Shown piece by piece: positions 5,900-6,142 of a DNA stretch of 6,142 bases. Below the pieces are notes generated by a model. That model saw only the letters and a list, made by a program, of their open reading frames with translations, was not told the origin of the DNA and did not search any database. The position numbers were made by a program, and so were the translations under genes. The stretch is from contig JALVXO010000268.1 in assembly GCA_027022775.1 (NCBI GenBank), forward strand, positions 1 through 6,142, read 5' to 3'. Position 1 is the stretch's first letter; every line of letters starts with the position of its first letter. This DNA is from Campylobacteraceae bacterium (lineage in GTDB: Bacteria; Campylobacterota; Campylobacteria; Campylobacterales; Sulfurovaceae).

Positions 5900-6142
5900 T
5901 TATTTTACTCTTATAAAACCGTCATCATCCATATATTTACATCTGGTTTCTGCAGTCTCTCCGCAATCTTCTTCATCTTCATTTTCATCATTGCCATGAG
6001 CTAATGCCAGATTTCCAGATTCAAGAATTCTATACATTGTATAATAATCAAACTCTTCAGGGCTTTTCCCGTGAATATCCAATTCGGTAGCTTTTTTATT
6101 TTCTGAATCTACAGTCTCTTTGCCAACTTTATATGTTCCGCT
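5900..6142 (-). CDS. C-terminal end of an unrecognised acidic protein (5' end outside the window)
   Basis: The minus-strand frame is open from the right edge to the TAA at 5902-5900, giving 80 visible residues. The TTG at 6082-6080 is only an internal Leu, as the frame continues upstream of it without a stop, so the real start lies beyond 6142. The visible part reads from 'SGTYKVGKETVD' through a mixed region with 'FDYYTMYRILESGNLALAHG' to a strongly acidic run ('NDENEDEEDCGE'). It ends in 'CKYMDDDGFIRVK'. Two Cys flank 7 residues and could form a disulfide or bind metal. There is no membrane segment in this part. I do not recognise the family. Codon use and AT content resemble the neighbours. 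It is convergent with nrdG, with the stem-loop at 5821-5867 between them. Confidence 0.6.
   Translation of the reverse strand, partial: SGTYKVGKETVDSENKKATELDIHGKSPEEFDYYTMYRILESGNLALAHGNDENEDEEDCGETAETRCKYMDDDGFIRVK

Overview
The window is AT-rich, tightly packed bacterial DNA. Its protein style suggests a member of the Campylobacterota (former epsilonproteobacteria): Lys/Ile/Phe-rich proteins, a DedA protein of the 'KFIYGVKTL' type, a NrdG2-type radical SAM activase with 'SYCHNPE' and 'GGEC', and a promoter with a clear -10 but a weak -35. This assignment is an inference from sequence style, with no database search behind it. Nearly all genes lie on the + strand; only the right edge carries a minus-strand gene. 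No tRNA, rRNA, CRISPR array, insertion sequence or phage gene is visible.

Layout from left to right. (1) Positions 1-209 hold the 3' end of an RsuA/RluB-type rRNA pseudouridine synthase. (2) A promoter-bearing gap of about 110 nt leads into a compact + strand run: a YjbQ/UPF0047 protein (318-710), a secreted lipoprotein metallopeptidase resembling family M30 (725-2350), a divergent DedA membrane protein (2406-2954) and a class I/II PLP aminotransferase (2959-4068). The gaps are 14, 55 and 4 nt. (3) A near-consensus sigma-70 promoter (TTGACA-N17-TAATAT) starts a second unit: a DUF445 membrane protein using a TTG start (4162-4875), a 64-residue lipoprotein (4891-5085) and a NrdG2-like anaerobic ribonucleotide reductase activase (about 5096-5775). 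The last gene is broken by a -1 frameshift and has no ATG, GTG or TTG start. (4) A convergent intergenic region with a long stem-loop (5821-5867) separates this unit from the C-terminal end of an unrecognised acidic minus-strand protein (5900-6142, continuing past the edge).

The genes do not form one obvious pathway. They look like chromosomal housekeeping and envelope genes: RNA modification, lipoproteins, membrane proteins, amino-acid metabolism and anaerobic deoxynucleotide supply. I see no convincing new multi-gene system. The points most worth a second look are the doubly lesioned activase gene, the DedA protein that lacks several conserved charged residues, and the M30-like lipoprotein peptidase placed directly behind yjbQ.
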